From positions 3,596,001 to 3,660,000 of the forward strand of contig JAJFPB010000004.1 in NCBI GenBank assembly GCA_020881915.1: a DNA stretch of 64,000 nt, in the 5' to 3' direction. Within the stretch, counting starts at the first letter, position 1; each line of letters opens with the position of its first letter. Below the pieces are notes generated by a model. That model was not told the DNA's origin. It did no database searches and saw only the letters and a program-made list of their open reading frames with translations. Shown here piece after piece: positions 9,366 through 19,428 of this stretch. The position numbers and the translations under genes were made by a program. This DNA is from Paramyrothecium sp. XJ0827. Lineage: Eukaryota > Ascomycota > Sordariomycetes > Hypocreales > Stachybotryaceae.

Positions 9366-11099
9366 TCATGAGCTACGTGGGTAATAATCCGAAGGCAACT
9401 CGAATCTGTAGGATGCTGAATGCGACTGCACACCCGACTCCAGCTCCCGAGGAGGGTGTAGCCTGGGATCAAAAGGTTGTTCCCACATGTAGGGCCCTTT
9501 GTAATGAGCCGCGTCCGAAGCTTGGGCTGGCACAGGTTGGGATTGGACAGCCTGCCTCCGGCGACGTCTCCAAAGGACGAATGCTCCAATTCCGAGTAAG
9601 AGTACGGCAGCGCCTGCGCCAACACCGATGCCAGCGATCCCCCCTGTTGACAGCCCGCTTCCAACCTGTGCTGGCTCCGAAGTTTGAGCGGGTGGGCTGC
9701 CAGATGAGCTGCCAGATGGAATGCTGGGAGGGTCTGTAGTAGGGGTTTTCTCGGGCGCTGCTTTGACGTCCCAATCGCCTTCCCAGGATGCCTTCCAATC
9801 ATTGCCGCCCGTGCTAATGGTCCTGTCCTTCTCGCCAATGGATATGATCTTTTCAGTGGCCTGAATATTCCGACCCGGAGCCTGTGCTAGCCACCAAGTA
9901 TCGGCGTCGTCGTGCCAATTGGCCCCGACGAAGGCATCCTGCAGAAAGGCTCGTCCCAAGGCATACACTCCCCTTTCATTTACATGACAAGGGAAGTATG
10001 GCGTCGGCGTGTTGACAAGCGGCGACTCTAGAGTCAGATCGAGGTGTACGAAAGGGACACGGATCTTGACAGTATCGGTGTTTGAGTCAGATATGAAGGA
10101 AAAGCTCAAAGTGATTGGAGATGAAGTGATTGCTTTGTATTCCTCCGACCCGATATCCCAAAGGTAGAGTCCTAGGTCCTCGTCAAAGCTGACTGGGAGG
10201 TTCGCAGCAATGTTGTCGCAAGTAGATTTGGGCAGGGTGAGATAAGGGGAGCAGCCATCAACTGAGACTTTCAGGCCACCGACGATAGACGAGTTGCCTG
10301 CGGCAAGAAGTCCATCCTTGGATTCAAAATCGAAAGGTGACTCGCCATCGACGACCTCAATGCTGATGTCCCGGAGAGTAATGCCATCTCGTGGGCCGCC
10401 TTTGGCGGTGAGGATGTCGCCGACGACACGGTTCTGGTCATAACCACCAAACCACATAGACCCGGCCATGGAAGGATTCACTGATCCAATGTGCAAGCCA
10501 AAGGAGTTTGATGGGGTCCATTTGTTTTCGAGAAGCCACCCGGGTGGTATACTGGCATTGATGGCTGGGCCACGTATCACTTCGAAAGACTGGTTGATGG
10601 CACCATGCGCACCCATGCTCAGGCACCCGGCGATGAAAGGAATATTTTGACCGCCAGGGTACTTTATTGATTGACGGGAGTCCACAACAGCCAGACTGAC
10701 ATTCTCCAACGTGATGGATAGGCCATCGTCCATGGTCAGGCTGAGTTCGTCCATGTATCGATAGGGAGCGTCGCCCTCTAAGTCCAGACCAAACATAAAG
10801 GTATCGAGGGCAGATGGTATGCCTATCCCCCCCTGACTGCCAGTCCTATTGTCGTAAGTGCCTGCTTTGGCCGCGTAGCAACGCCCAGTGTCGCAGTAAT
10901 CGTCCTCGATAAGCCATGTTTCCCAAGCACCTCCTGGAAATAAGGAAATTGGCTGGTCTCCGCCCATGGAGATGCTGAGGGCACGCCATGGACCGTCGGG
11001 CCCAAACGTGTCATCACTCCATGGAACCCGTCTAGGGATCTGCTCGGCCGAAGTGAAGAGTATCGGGATCGCCAGTAATGGCAGGATCAGGCGAGACAT
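9366..11099 (-). CDS. Membrane-anchored aspartic-protease-fold protein, catalytically dead
   Basis: This intronless gene codes for 577 residues with a signal peptide (LILPLLAIPILFTSAE, 4-19), an A1-peptidase-like lumenal/extracellular domain (~25-430), a Ser/Thr/Pro-rich stalk (~450-480), one transmembrane helix (~486-510), an Arg-run stop-transfer signal (RRRRR) and a ~65-residue cytoplasmic tail. The bilobal pepsin-like pattern is visible from blocks such as GCLSMG, SNSFGLHIGS and GSMWFGGYD, and from cysteines. The two catalytic motifs are absent. Where the first DTGS should be, the protein reads ISLFPGGAWETW (~51-62). The second site reads VDGCSPYLTLP (~280-290). It is therefore unlikely to cleave peptides by the usual mechanism. 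Fungi have a family of such proteins at the cell surface; their role is not established. A sensor or wall-binding role would be inference only. Confidence 0.8.
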   Translation of the reverse strand: MSRLILPLLAIPILFTSAEQIPRRVPWSDDTFGPDGPWRALSISMGGDQPISLFPGGAWETWLIEDDYCDTGRCYAAKAGTYDNRTGSQGGIGIPSALDTFMFGLDLEGDAPYRYMDELSLTMDDGLSITLENVSLAVVDSRQSIKYPGGQNIPFIAGCLSMGAHGAINQSFEVIRGPAINASIPPGWLLENKWTPSNSFGLHIGSVNPSMAGSMWFGGYDQNRVVGDILTAKGGPRDGITLRDISIEVVDGESPFDFESKDGLLAAGNSSIVGGLKVSVDGCSPYLTLPKSTCDNIAANLPVSFDEDLGLYLWDIGSEEYKAITSSPITLSFSFISDSNTDTVKIRVPFVHLDLTLESPLVNTPTPYFPCHVNERGVYALGRAFLQDAFVGANWHDDADTWWLAQAPGRNIQATEKIISIGEKDRTISTGGNDWKASWEGDWDVKAAPEKTPTTDPPSIPSGSSSGSPPAQTSEPAQVGSGLSTGGIAGIGVGAGAAVLLLGIGAFVLWRRRRRQAVQSQPVPAQASDAAHYKGPYMWEQPFDPRLHPPRELESGVQSHSASYRFELPSDYYPRSS

Positions 11100-11924
11100 G
11101 TCGTGTTGAAGAAGAAAAGAAACGAATGAATGAAAGAATGAACGACAGTATAGAAACCAAGTGAAATCAGGCGGAATTGGAAGTCGACGAACGCAAGGCT
11201 AAACGCAAACAGTTTACGCTCTCTTACAGCACATGGTAAGCAGTTGTCGGGGAGAGTTGGGACATGTCTGAGATGCACGGGCAGCAACGGGGATGTCGAA
11301 GTATCCAGAGAAATGGGGCTCTGGTAGGACAGGGTTGCCAAGGCTTGTGTTGGTTGTGTCGCTTTTCGCCTTGTTTGTTGGTTTCAGGATCGACATTGTA
11401 CAGCTACCTGATCGTACGCTGGCGGTCCCGTCATTCACTGATGTATCGTTGGAGTAGAATGTGCTGCAAGCGCCCGACCTTGGCCCCCACTGCGGAAATG
11501 GTCGTATTGAAGGGGGAATCAGCGGTGGTTGATGTCTCGTCAAACCAATGATAACCCCTGCATCTTCAAAGATTGGTGCAGATTTCCAGGATTGGTGCAG
11601 ATGAGCGCCAACATCCGGGTGCCCCGTGCAAGGGCCAAGTCGGCAGCCTTATGCCAAGGTGCCGTATTGACCTCCTGACCTTACATAAGCCTGTATACCT
11701 TGTTGGCTGCAGTGATAAGCTCCAAGGAGACCCTGCCTACTTGCACCTCCTCTTTGCCTTTCTGGTGAGAGCATGCCAGCCTAATTTCCAAACCATGAAA
11801 TCTCACGCACGCCGCCCTCTTCTCGTGTCTGCTCGCGAACTCAATTCCGTTGTATATTGTTAATCAGCCTTTCATTCTGCAGCGTTTAGTCCCGTTCTTA
11901 GGGCTGCAACGAACTCCGCTTTAC
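11100..11924. other. Divergent intergenic region
   Basis: These 825 bases lie between the start codons of the aspartic-protease-like gene (-) and the GT8 gene (+), so they serve as a promoter for both. Short open frames here (for example 11264-11551 and 11573-11863) have no recognisable motif. A small direct repeat of 'gattggtgcagat' occurs around 11571-11602. Confidence 0.5.
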
Positions 11925-13113
11925 ATGGCCGTACAGTGGCCGCTGGCGTCCGACTTAGCGGCCAACGCCGTAGTGTCCCGCTTCGTCGCTTCGAGACGTT
12001 ACAGGTGGATCGCCGGCGCGGGCATCTTATTCTTCATAGTTGTTGCCGTGAGCTACCATGCCTTCGGGGTTCCGGACAGCTCAGCTGCACCGGCGCCACC
12101 GCTGCCGGATCATTCGACGACCAAGCCGGGCTCTGAGACCGAGTCTGAGTCTGGGGTTGATTGGTCGCGTTTCGCCTACACGCAATATGTCACCAACAGC
12201 GATTACCTCTGCAACTCCGTCATGTTCTTTGACGCTTTGCACCGCTACAGCAGCAAAGCCGACCGCGTGATGATGTACCCGGCCAGCTTGGCCCATCCCG
12301 ACGATGTTAGCTCAAAGGACGCTCTTCTGATCGCAAAAGCGCGCGACGAGTATGGTGTGAAGCTTGTGCCCATCGAACTTCAGCACAAGGATAACGCCGA
12401 TGGTACGTCCTTCGCGGCCCAGTCTTTGCCGTTTGCTCTTACTGATATAATCTTGTCCTTCAGCGACTTGGGCCGACTCATTCACCAAGCTCCTTGCCTT
12501 CAACCAAACTCAGTATGATCGTGTTCTTTCCATCGACTCCGACTCACTTCTTTTGCAACACATGGATGAGCTGTTCTCCATACCCTCAACGCCGGTGGCC
12601 ATGCCTCGCGCATACTGGATGTACCCGGACCAGGAGATTCTGTCCTCACAAGTCATACTTCTCGAGCCCTCTGATGTTGAGTTCTCTCGAATTCAAGGCA
12701 AGATAGAATCTGGCTCAAAGAACGACTATGACATGGAAATTGTCAATCAGCTCTACCGCGACAGCGCCATTGTGCTGCCTCACCGGAAGTACGATTTGCT
12801 ATCAGGGGAATTCCGTGGTAAGAACCACACCTGGTATCTCGGGTCTGATGTCGAGACTTGGGATCCCCTTGCCGTGTATAACGAGGCCAAGTTGATTCAT
12901 TTCTCCGATTGGCCCTTACCAAAGCCATGGCTGCCTATACCCGATGAGAAGAGAGAGGAGATGCAACCGAGCTGCACAGCTATTGCAGATGGTGAAGAGG
13001 ACTGCACAGAAAGAATCATTTGGAACGGCCTATATACCGACTTCAAGAAGAAGAGGGAGGAAGTGTGTAGTCATGCCAACCGACGAGCTCGCCGCGCGAA
13101 TTTCGACGTGTGA
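11925..13113 (+). CDS. GT8-type glycosyltransferase, Golgi type II membrane protein
   Basis: The predicted protein resembles fungal glucosyl/N-acetylglucosaminyltransferases of family GT8 (Gnt1-like). Two exons (11925-12402, 12464-13113) give 375 residues; the intron has a GTACGT donor and CTTCAG acceptor. The N-terminus is a short cytoplasmic part, then a signal anchor around residues 29-46 (IAGAGILFFIVVAVSYH) and a Ser/Pro/Thr stem, the usual layout for a Golgi enzyme. The catalytic domain starts near residue 80 (RFAYTQYVTNSDYLCNSVM). It carries the metal/nucleotide-sugar DxD motif as LSIDSDSLLL (D184, D186) and ends with HFSDWPLPKPW, typical of the family. The frame is open 25 codons upstream to 11850, but the Met at 11925 best suits a signal anchor. 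Donor and acceptor sugars cannot be told from sequence. Confidence 0.82.
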
Positions 13114-13295
13114 AATATTAACGTAATTGGATACGACTTCTTATGATTGAATGTTATCAGTCATGTTGGTTTACTCTCTCGTCCTCGGGCATGTCCTAGA
13201 GGGTTTTGGTCATAGGGGGTCGACAAAGGCCCCCATCTACTCTCGAGGCGTGTGAAACAAGAGACTCACGATTACGTCCTTCCCCATCAATCAAA
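13114..13295. other. 3' flank of GT8 gene, 5' flank of tRNA-Arg
   Basis: Non-coding stretch between the GT8 stop codon and the tRNA-Arg gene. No further feature is seen. Confidence 0.5.
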
Positions 13296-13367
13296 GGTCG
13301 CGTGGCCCAATGGCAAGGCGTCTGACTACGAATCAGGAGATTGTGGGTTCGATCCCCACCGTGACCT
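13296..13367 (+). tRNA. tRNA-Arg (anticodon ACG)
   Basis: A complete cloverleaf folds without an intron. The acceptor stem GGTCGCG pairs with CGTGACC (one G-T pair), the D stem is GCC/GGC, and the anticodon arm has loop CTACGAA giving anticodon ACG. The T arm is TGTGG-GTTCGAT-CCCAC type, and the discriminator base is T. A T6 run at 13371-13376 is the RNA polymerase III terminator. With A34 edited to inosine it reads CGU/CGC/CGA arginine codons. Confidence 0.95.
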
Positions 13368-13370
13368 ATG

Positions 13371-13376
13371 TTTTTT
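13371..13376 (+). terminator. Pol III terminator of tRNA-Arg
   Basis: A run of six T residues four bases after the tRNA 3' end. Confidence 0.8.
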
Positions 13377-15360
13377 GCGTTCTGGAGCCGTCATCCCATG
13401 GCTCTTGGTAATTTTGTTCGGAGTGTGTTGAATTTTGGAGGAGTGGAATCCACTTTTTGCCCGGCATTGTCCGGTTGTGGGGCACCGGTCCGGCGGTTGC
13501 TTGTACCGGGTTGAGCTTCCTGACTCGTACTTCCTACAGGCAGGAAAACCCAGAGAGCTCGGTCTAGAGGGTATGGGAAACCCTCGAATAAACCATTCTT
13601 AATTGATAGCCCTTGGCGTGAATCTCAACACATTTGCCTGAACGAATACATTGAAGCCATGCCGAGAGAACGAATGATTGAATGTCGTTTTGGTGTAATC
13701 TTCTATAATTGCTGTAATCATGGAGCTGTAATGTGAAATATACCTAGCTAGAGGACGTACAGGATAGATGTGGACGAAGAATGACTCGATACTTGTACTT
13801 ATGACTCCTTGTTGATAATGTCTCCCCTTCATCACAGGTACGCCATGCAATTTGACGGGGTTCTTGAATTCATTATTGCAGGACTCTAGTTTCCTTTCTT
13901 TGTGCTGCCTCACCAGCAGCTCTCATTCCACCCAGCACTACCCGCTTTTTAGACTTACTCTTCTTGTTTCGCTCCAGCAGTTAACCCCATGCTATAATGC
14001 CGTTGGTGTCGCCTTGATGCTGACGAGTTTGGTATGCTCTGAAGTAGCGCCTTGCCAGCCGACTGGCGTGCATTCATTCCCAGGGTCTGGTTGGCATAAC
14101 TGGACTAAATGCCAGGCATAGGGATCGCTGAACGACTTCTATTTGACATCAAAAAGCAAGGCATGGCCATACTCTTGCTCTTCTTGTCTTCCTCGTTCTA
14201 GATGACGTTTCGGCATGACTCTGTTTAGGTTCATCTCAAGCATTATAATTACTCTACTCTCTGCCCCTGACAACTTGTCATGTAGATGACATGACATAAT
14301 ATCTTTCCGACATGACCGGAGACCACAGCTCTTCTCTAGTTGAACCGGAGCCGATGGTGCTTCTACCCTAGGACTCTGGCTACCCAAGTCGAACCATGAA
14401 TCTACTGCTGGCGGTGAACTCGGGTAAAAAACAAATACTAGCAATAATTGTCCTCTGAAGGGCTCCTCACGGCCTAGGCCTGTTGCCCACGGTCGCACAT
14501 CGTATGGGAAGGAGGTGTAGCATTGATGATCCGTAGGCACTGATCACATGGCAGAGCGTTATCCCCGACCAGTTCCACCCACAATCGAACACGTCGGCGT
14601 CGGAGCTGCCTAGGCTCCGGCTGGAAGGCCAGGAGGTACCCCTTATATTACATCCGGCCCTTCTTGAGTTGCTCATCGATCTCGAAAGCGACGCTATGGA
14701 AGACTGCCGCTACTTTCTGAATATTAGAACTGTCTGCCTTGAGCGTCAAATTCGGTCGGAGAGGATCTCGCCGGCTCTTACTCTACAGGTGGGTGCCAGA
14801 CTTGGCTCTGCAATCATCGTGGTTGTCGTCAACCTCAACTCAGGCCAGACATGCAAGGAGGTTGCGTTGGTCATCCAGCTTAGTCTACCTATTAGTGTAG
14901 TTGTCAAAGGACCACCTGCCAGTATTATGGTGATTAAACTACTTTCCTTCTATATTCTTAATTGAGTATACTCTATCACTTCAGCAATTCCATCAATATA
15001 GCTTCAGTGAATCTGTCGAAAAGTTATGCAAAGCGATCCCTAGCTGGCCTGGTGGAGTCAATACCCCAAGGACTGTATGACACTCCATAGAGATGCTTAG
15101 ATGAACATTGAGGCGACAAGAAACTCTGATCAAGAAGTTATCGGCTTGAAGCGCAGCACTGGGATATTTCGTCACAGTATTAATTCTCAACGCTAACAAA
15201 CGAGCTCTGGGCGCTTGAAGAACGCGATACATGTCGACTGATAGAAACAGCGCGATGGATTAACTAAACCGTTTCGAGGATCCAATGAATTGTAATAAAT
15301 AACGTCCAGATGTGTTCAGTTGATGTGGCTGTAAAGAAGGACCGTAGTGATAAAACTCAC
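13377..15360. other. Gene-poor stretch
   Basis: I see no supported gene. Open frames at 13599-13913 (-), 14139-14540 (-), 14669-14965 (+) and 14993-15232 (-) have neither family motifs nor convincing splice partners. Confidence 0.45.
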
Positions 15361-15668
15361 TTGGCTAATCCTGCATTCATCTGTTATGCCGGCTTCACAG
15401 ATGGGGGCATAGTGAGACCTATGAGAAAGATGGGAGAACGACCTGATGGTCAGGACTGTAGACATGATGAATAATACAAATGCCACAAGGAACGGGCTGT
15501 TCCAGTGCAATGTTTTCTCTTCTGCGGCCAGGTGAGGGTGATTCAAGACCCTCTTTACACTAAACTACTGCAAAAGAAGCAGCATAGACAGCCAAACACA
15601 TATTGTCCCTTATCGATTGAGCCAGGCTGAACTTCTTCTATCACCTTGGATGTGATGTTTCCCTCCAT
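15361..15668 (-). pseudogene. Possible small single-pass membrane protein gene or remnant
   Basis: Two exon-like pieces on the minus strand join in frame: 15668-15600 (begins ATG, 23 codons) and 15552-15361 (64 codons, ending at a GTGAGT donor). Together they would code for an N-terminal cytoplasmic part and a hydrophobic helix, NSPFLVAFVLFIMSTVLTI. The first donor (GTGTTT) is weak and the intron would be only 47 bases. No convincing downstream exon follows; the next in-phase acceptor would need a 32-base intron. Either this is a decayed gene or a chance arrangement. It lies head-to-head with the frameshifted GT32 gene. Confidence 0.2.
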
Positions 15669-15975
15669 GTAATGGACGATATCCTATCAGACGGCTGATG
15701 TCTTCCTGGGCCCAGGACATTTGTCGTTGTCTGATCATCTCAACAATTATGCTTTCTGTCCTATTAACCGTGCTTCAAGACAAGAACAAATTCAATATAT
15801 ATCTTTGTCTTGGTCGTTGTCCCTACATCCAGAAGGCACCACCGGAAGCTGTTCTCATGAGGCCTATGCCGGCCTGATTCACTCCTTCGGGGGTCCGTAC
15901 CCTCTTCCTCCTCCTCTTCCTACTCTTTCTCATCATTTCATTAACGACAAACCATCAACCATCACGTCCCCTCCG

Positions 15976-16996
15976 ATGACCAGAAAATATATCTACACCA
16001 TCGTCGCGGCGGCCACGCTGAGCCTGGTGTTTTTCGGCGGCCATTACTCATACCGTAGCCTCTCAAACGGTAGGTCTATAGATTAACCTGATCCCAAACC
16101 TTGTTGCCGATTGCGTGGGAAGCTGACTGCTGCTGCACGCTTAGCCAGCGCTGTAAACCGACCGTCAACGACAACACTGAGCGAGCCATTCAAGGCAACA
16201 GGCGAGCTAGCCTCCCAACCCTTCCCATCCAAGATTTGGCAGAGTTGGAAGGACGATTCGCCAGACCCCACCGAGCGCACAATCGGCTTCTCTCATCGGT
16301 GGCGGGTCATGAATCCAGATTGGCGATATGAACGTATTACAAATGCGAACATCGACGCGTATGTCCGCGATAACTTTGATGGCTTAATCGTAGATGTTTT
16401 CCTGGGTGCCGAAGACCCCATCCTCAAGGCCGATTTTGCGATACCTGATCCTGCTACGGGAGGGAGGCGTTTGGGCCGACATTAATGTGCTTCCGCACCA
16501 GCCCGTCTCAAAATGGATCCCGGAGCAGTATCGAGACTCCGTCAATCTCGTTATTGGCATTGAGAACGACCATCACAGGAAACCCATATGGCCTAACTCG
16601 CACTATTCGGTTCAGCTATGCCAATATACAGTACTCGCCAAGCCGAACCATCCCGCAATCCGGACGGTCGTCGACAATGTGACCAAAGGACTCCAAGAGT
16701 TACTTGCGAAGAAGGGACTCGGAAGCCTCATCACATTTGAAGATGTCATGGGAACCACTGGACCATTCGCTTTTACCCAAGCGCTCATGGAATACTTCAC
16801 GAAACACACAGGCGTTGAGCATACCGGCGATGAGCTGGACAGACTCGCCGAGCCTCGCTTAATTGGAGACGTCTTGGTCCTGCCCAAGGATAGCTTTGGT
16901 TGGCTGCCACATGAGAACACGCACCCGAAGGGAGATCCTGCTATCCTCGTCGAGCATTTGTTCATTGGATCATGGCGAGAGGGCCACCCAGGTTGA
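15976..16996 (+). pseudogene. OCH1-like alpha-1,6-mannosyltransferase (GT32), frameshifted
   Basis: The gene resembles initiation-specific alpha-1,6-mannosyltransferases of family GT32, Golgi enzymes that extend N-glycans. Exon 1 (15976-16069) codes for a short N-terminus and signal anchor (YIYTIVAAATLSLVFFGGHY). After a GTAGGT intron, exon 2 (from 16145) continues through PSKIWQSWKDD and WRVMNPDWRYE to LKADF near 16437. There the reading frame breaks. The conserved continuation LRYLILLREGGVWADINV lies in the next frame and runs to a stop at 16994-16996. Between the codon for D (16432-16434) and that for R (16439) there are 4 bases where the family needs 6, a net frame change. The motif that is normally DxD here reads DIN (ADIN). 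Rejoined, the enzyme would be near 300 residues. It could be a pseudogene, a strain-specific lesion or a sequencing error. Confidence 0.72.
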
Positions 16997-19171
16997 ACGA
17001 AACAGGAAATATACCTTGTAAACTCAACACAATACCCAGTTGACGGATCGCCTTTTCCCCACGCGTCACTAAATTGCATGATAATAGCCTACAACCCAGC
17101 AGCAAAGAGGCGATTTCAAACAAAAGGACCCATGCCCTATTACTTGATCCTGCTCAGCGCAGCCACCAGACGGAGCCTGCACCACATGATACGAACCTCA
17201 TATCGACTAACGTCGTGTCGGAAGGAAGGATGCCTGCTTGGGAAAACTGTGACACGGGACCGCAACATGAAATATTACTCAGGCCAGGTACTCCAGGAGC
17301 GAGATGCCATAGCTAGGGGAAATGGCGTAGCAGCCACAGGCACAACAGCCCTGTTTGGTTTGCGGGCGGGTTTCGAAGATGAGGAAGCTACATGATTGGT
17401 ACTCTGATTGGCCACGTCTAATAATAGTATTGGTGTTACTCTCTGTGTGAAGTCCCAATTCGATCTTGCTGCGGCACTGAAACGCGGGGGCTGGCCGTAA
17501 ATCCGAGCTGACCTTGAGGCAGCGTGTTAATGTGCATGGCGACCCTACATGTCACTCGTCGGCATGGGCGCTGACAGCACGGCACAGTAGACAACCCACA
17601 TTTGTGCCTTGACGGTAACCTCTTATCGAAATCGTTTGACTTCTACTTCTCTCATGAGCTTGTACTTTTACTACCCGAAACTCGGTTGTAATCTGTCTGA
17701 CAAGCTTGACCTGAATGTGTTAGATGTAATACTCAAATCGTTAGCTCTCAAAGCTCGAGGGTGCTTTCGCTGGGCGGTCCCCCATACTGTCCGTTAGCAC
17801 TGATAGAAAAGCGTCATTGATCCATGGCAATTCAACATAATAACAGGATGATAGCCATCGTCGCAAGGAAAGCCACCCGGCTCGGAAACCCCATCAACTC
17901 CGCAACGAAGCCTATTCATGCCATCATCAGCCCTATAGATAGTTGCGGAGTAATGGAAAAGTCACCCAGTTCCTGCGGGGTGGCCACGACGCCTACCAAA
18001 TTCGAATTCGAATTCGAATTCGACAAGGTGCTTTCGATACAACACTGTCTGGTATCGAGGCAAGGAACCAGGGCCTGAGGCGATTCATGAGCCTTAAGGT
18101 CCGTAGCAAAGCTGGAACCTGGTTCTTGGGAGGGGCTGCCGATCTCTGGTGTAAACTGTTCGATATGCCCTTCTTGAGTGGCTATCGTCGCCCTCCTCTT
18201 ACAGGTACCACTGAATCCCAAAAGCTGCCATGGCAGCCATACATTCATCCATTGCTGTCATATCGCTGTTATATCGCTGCCGGGTGGGATTCTGGCTTGA
18301 GTCCAAATTCGCGAAGCTCGGAATCCGCCTCATTTAGTAAAGCGTAACTCCAGACTTGCCTACTTCCACGTCTGCTATGGGCCCAGTGGAGTCCTTTCAA
18401 CATATCCCGTGGTATCGCCAATTGGCAGGTAGGAACATAGCACCACTGCCCCCTCCTCTAGATGGAGATCCCATCTGTGAGAGCGAGGTTTCAAGATATT
18501 TGCTGCCATGAATTCGTGGAGGAGACTTGATAGGCGCCTCCCCAATGTCCTTGCTGACCCGAGTTCAAAATATCCGGCGGACATCTTCTTTAGAATATCC
18601 CTGGCCTGTGCCTGTCTCGAAATACCTCATCGAGATTACATCCCAAGAGAGATCATATGACTGAGAAGCAGACAGTGTGATTCGCGCCTCACAAGCTAAG
18701 CTACGAGACAAAACAAGATGGCTATCCATAGAGCTCGACGCCCCTGAACAAGGGATATGATGCACCTCGGATACTGGCGTCCAAGTCTAGAAGCTTCCGG
18801 AAGTGGTAAAATTGTCTTCTTAAAAGAACATGATGAGTTTAATGCGTTTGCTGAGTTTTCTGCCCAATTTGAAGCAAAGCGATGTTGCTATACTTCGTCC
18901 AGCTCTGGTATTCAGTTTTCCTTCGAAACACGTCTCGCATTGGGACACTCAGAGTGGACATCGATCGTGTTTCGCATAAACGTGCCTGCCCTGATAATTG
19001 CACATAGGCCTCGAATACACGGATGACTTTAGCCATCGTGAGGCTATGTTATTTCTTGGCTGTAGTGTCTTTACTGAGTGCCCTACGGTGTCTACCCACC
19101 GTTGTTAGCATGGATCCAGGCCGCTGCGAGAGGACACAATCAGCACGGAGAAAGGCAGCGACCAACGACAA
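16997..19171. other. Gene-poor stretch with TTCGAA repeat
   Basis: No supported gene. Several short open frames on both strands (for example 17074-17316, 17943-18347, 18757-19026) lack motifs. A tandem TTCGAA array lies at 18001-18024. Base composition is mixed, with no obvious transposon ends. Confidence 0.45.
18001..18024. repeat. TTCGAA hexamer tandem repeat
   Basis: Four consecutive copies of the palindromic hexamer TTCGAA, the last ending in C instead of A. No function is evident. Confidence 0.85.
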
Positions 19172-19265
19172 GGTCTGTTAGTCTAGTGGTTAGGACAATT
19201 GGTTTTGATTATCAAGTTAATCAATTAAATTCCAATAAGCACCAGTTCGAATCTGGTACAGACCT
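19172..19265 (+). tRNA. tRNA-Gln (anticodon TTG), copy 1, with 22-nt intron
   Basis: Acceptor stem GGTCTGT pairs with ACAGACC. The D arm contains the A box TAGTCTAGTGG. The anticodon stem ATTGG/CCAAT encloses loop TTTTGA-T with anticodon TTG. The intron, 19209-19230 (22 nt, AT-rich), sits after position 37, the canonical site. The T arm is ACCAG-TTCGAAT-CTGGT, and the discriminator base is T. Mature length is 72. A T5 run at 19268-19272 terminates transcription. It reads the glutamine codon CAA. Confidence 0.93.
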
Positions 19266-19334
19266 TCTTTTTGCCAGTGTCTTCGTGTGAGTGGGAATAT
19301 AAACAAGTGTTGCTGACTTTGCAGCAACGGACGA

Positions 19335-19428
19335 GGTCTGTTAGTCTAGTGGTTAGGACAATTGGTTTTGATTGCTTAGCTAAGCAGCGCTTTTCCAATA
19401 AGCACCAGTTCGAATCTGGTACAGACCT
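19335..19428 (+). tRNA. tRNA-Gln (anticodon TTG), copy 2, with 22-nt intron
   Basis: The exons are identical to those of the copy 70 bases upstream, with the same intron position and length (19372-19393, 22 nt). The intron sequence is different and GC-richer, and contains the self-complementary core GCTTAGCTAAGC. A T6 run at 19432-19437 is the Pol III terminator. The pair is a tandem duplication whose exons stayed identical while the introns diverged. Confidence 0.93.

Noticed and set aside
18001..18024. TTCGAA array as an operator or telomere-like element
   Set aside because: It is a plain short tandem repeat with no gene close by; no known fungal factor site or telomere unit matches it.
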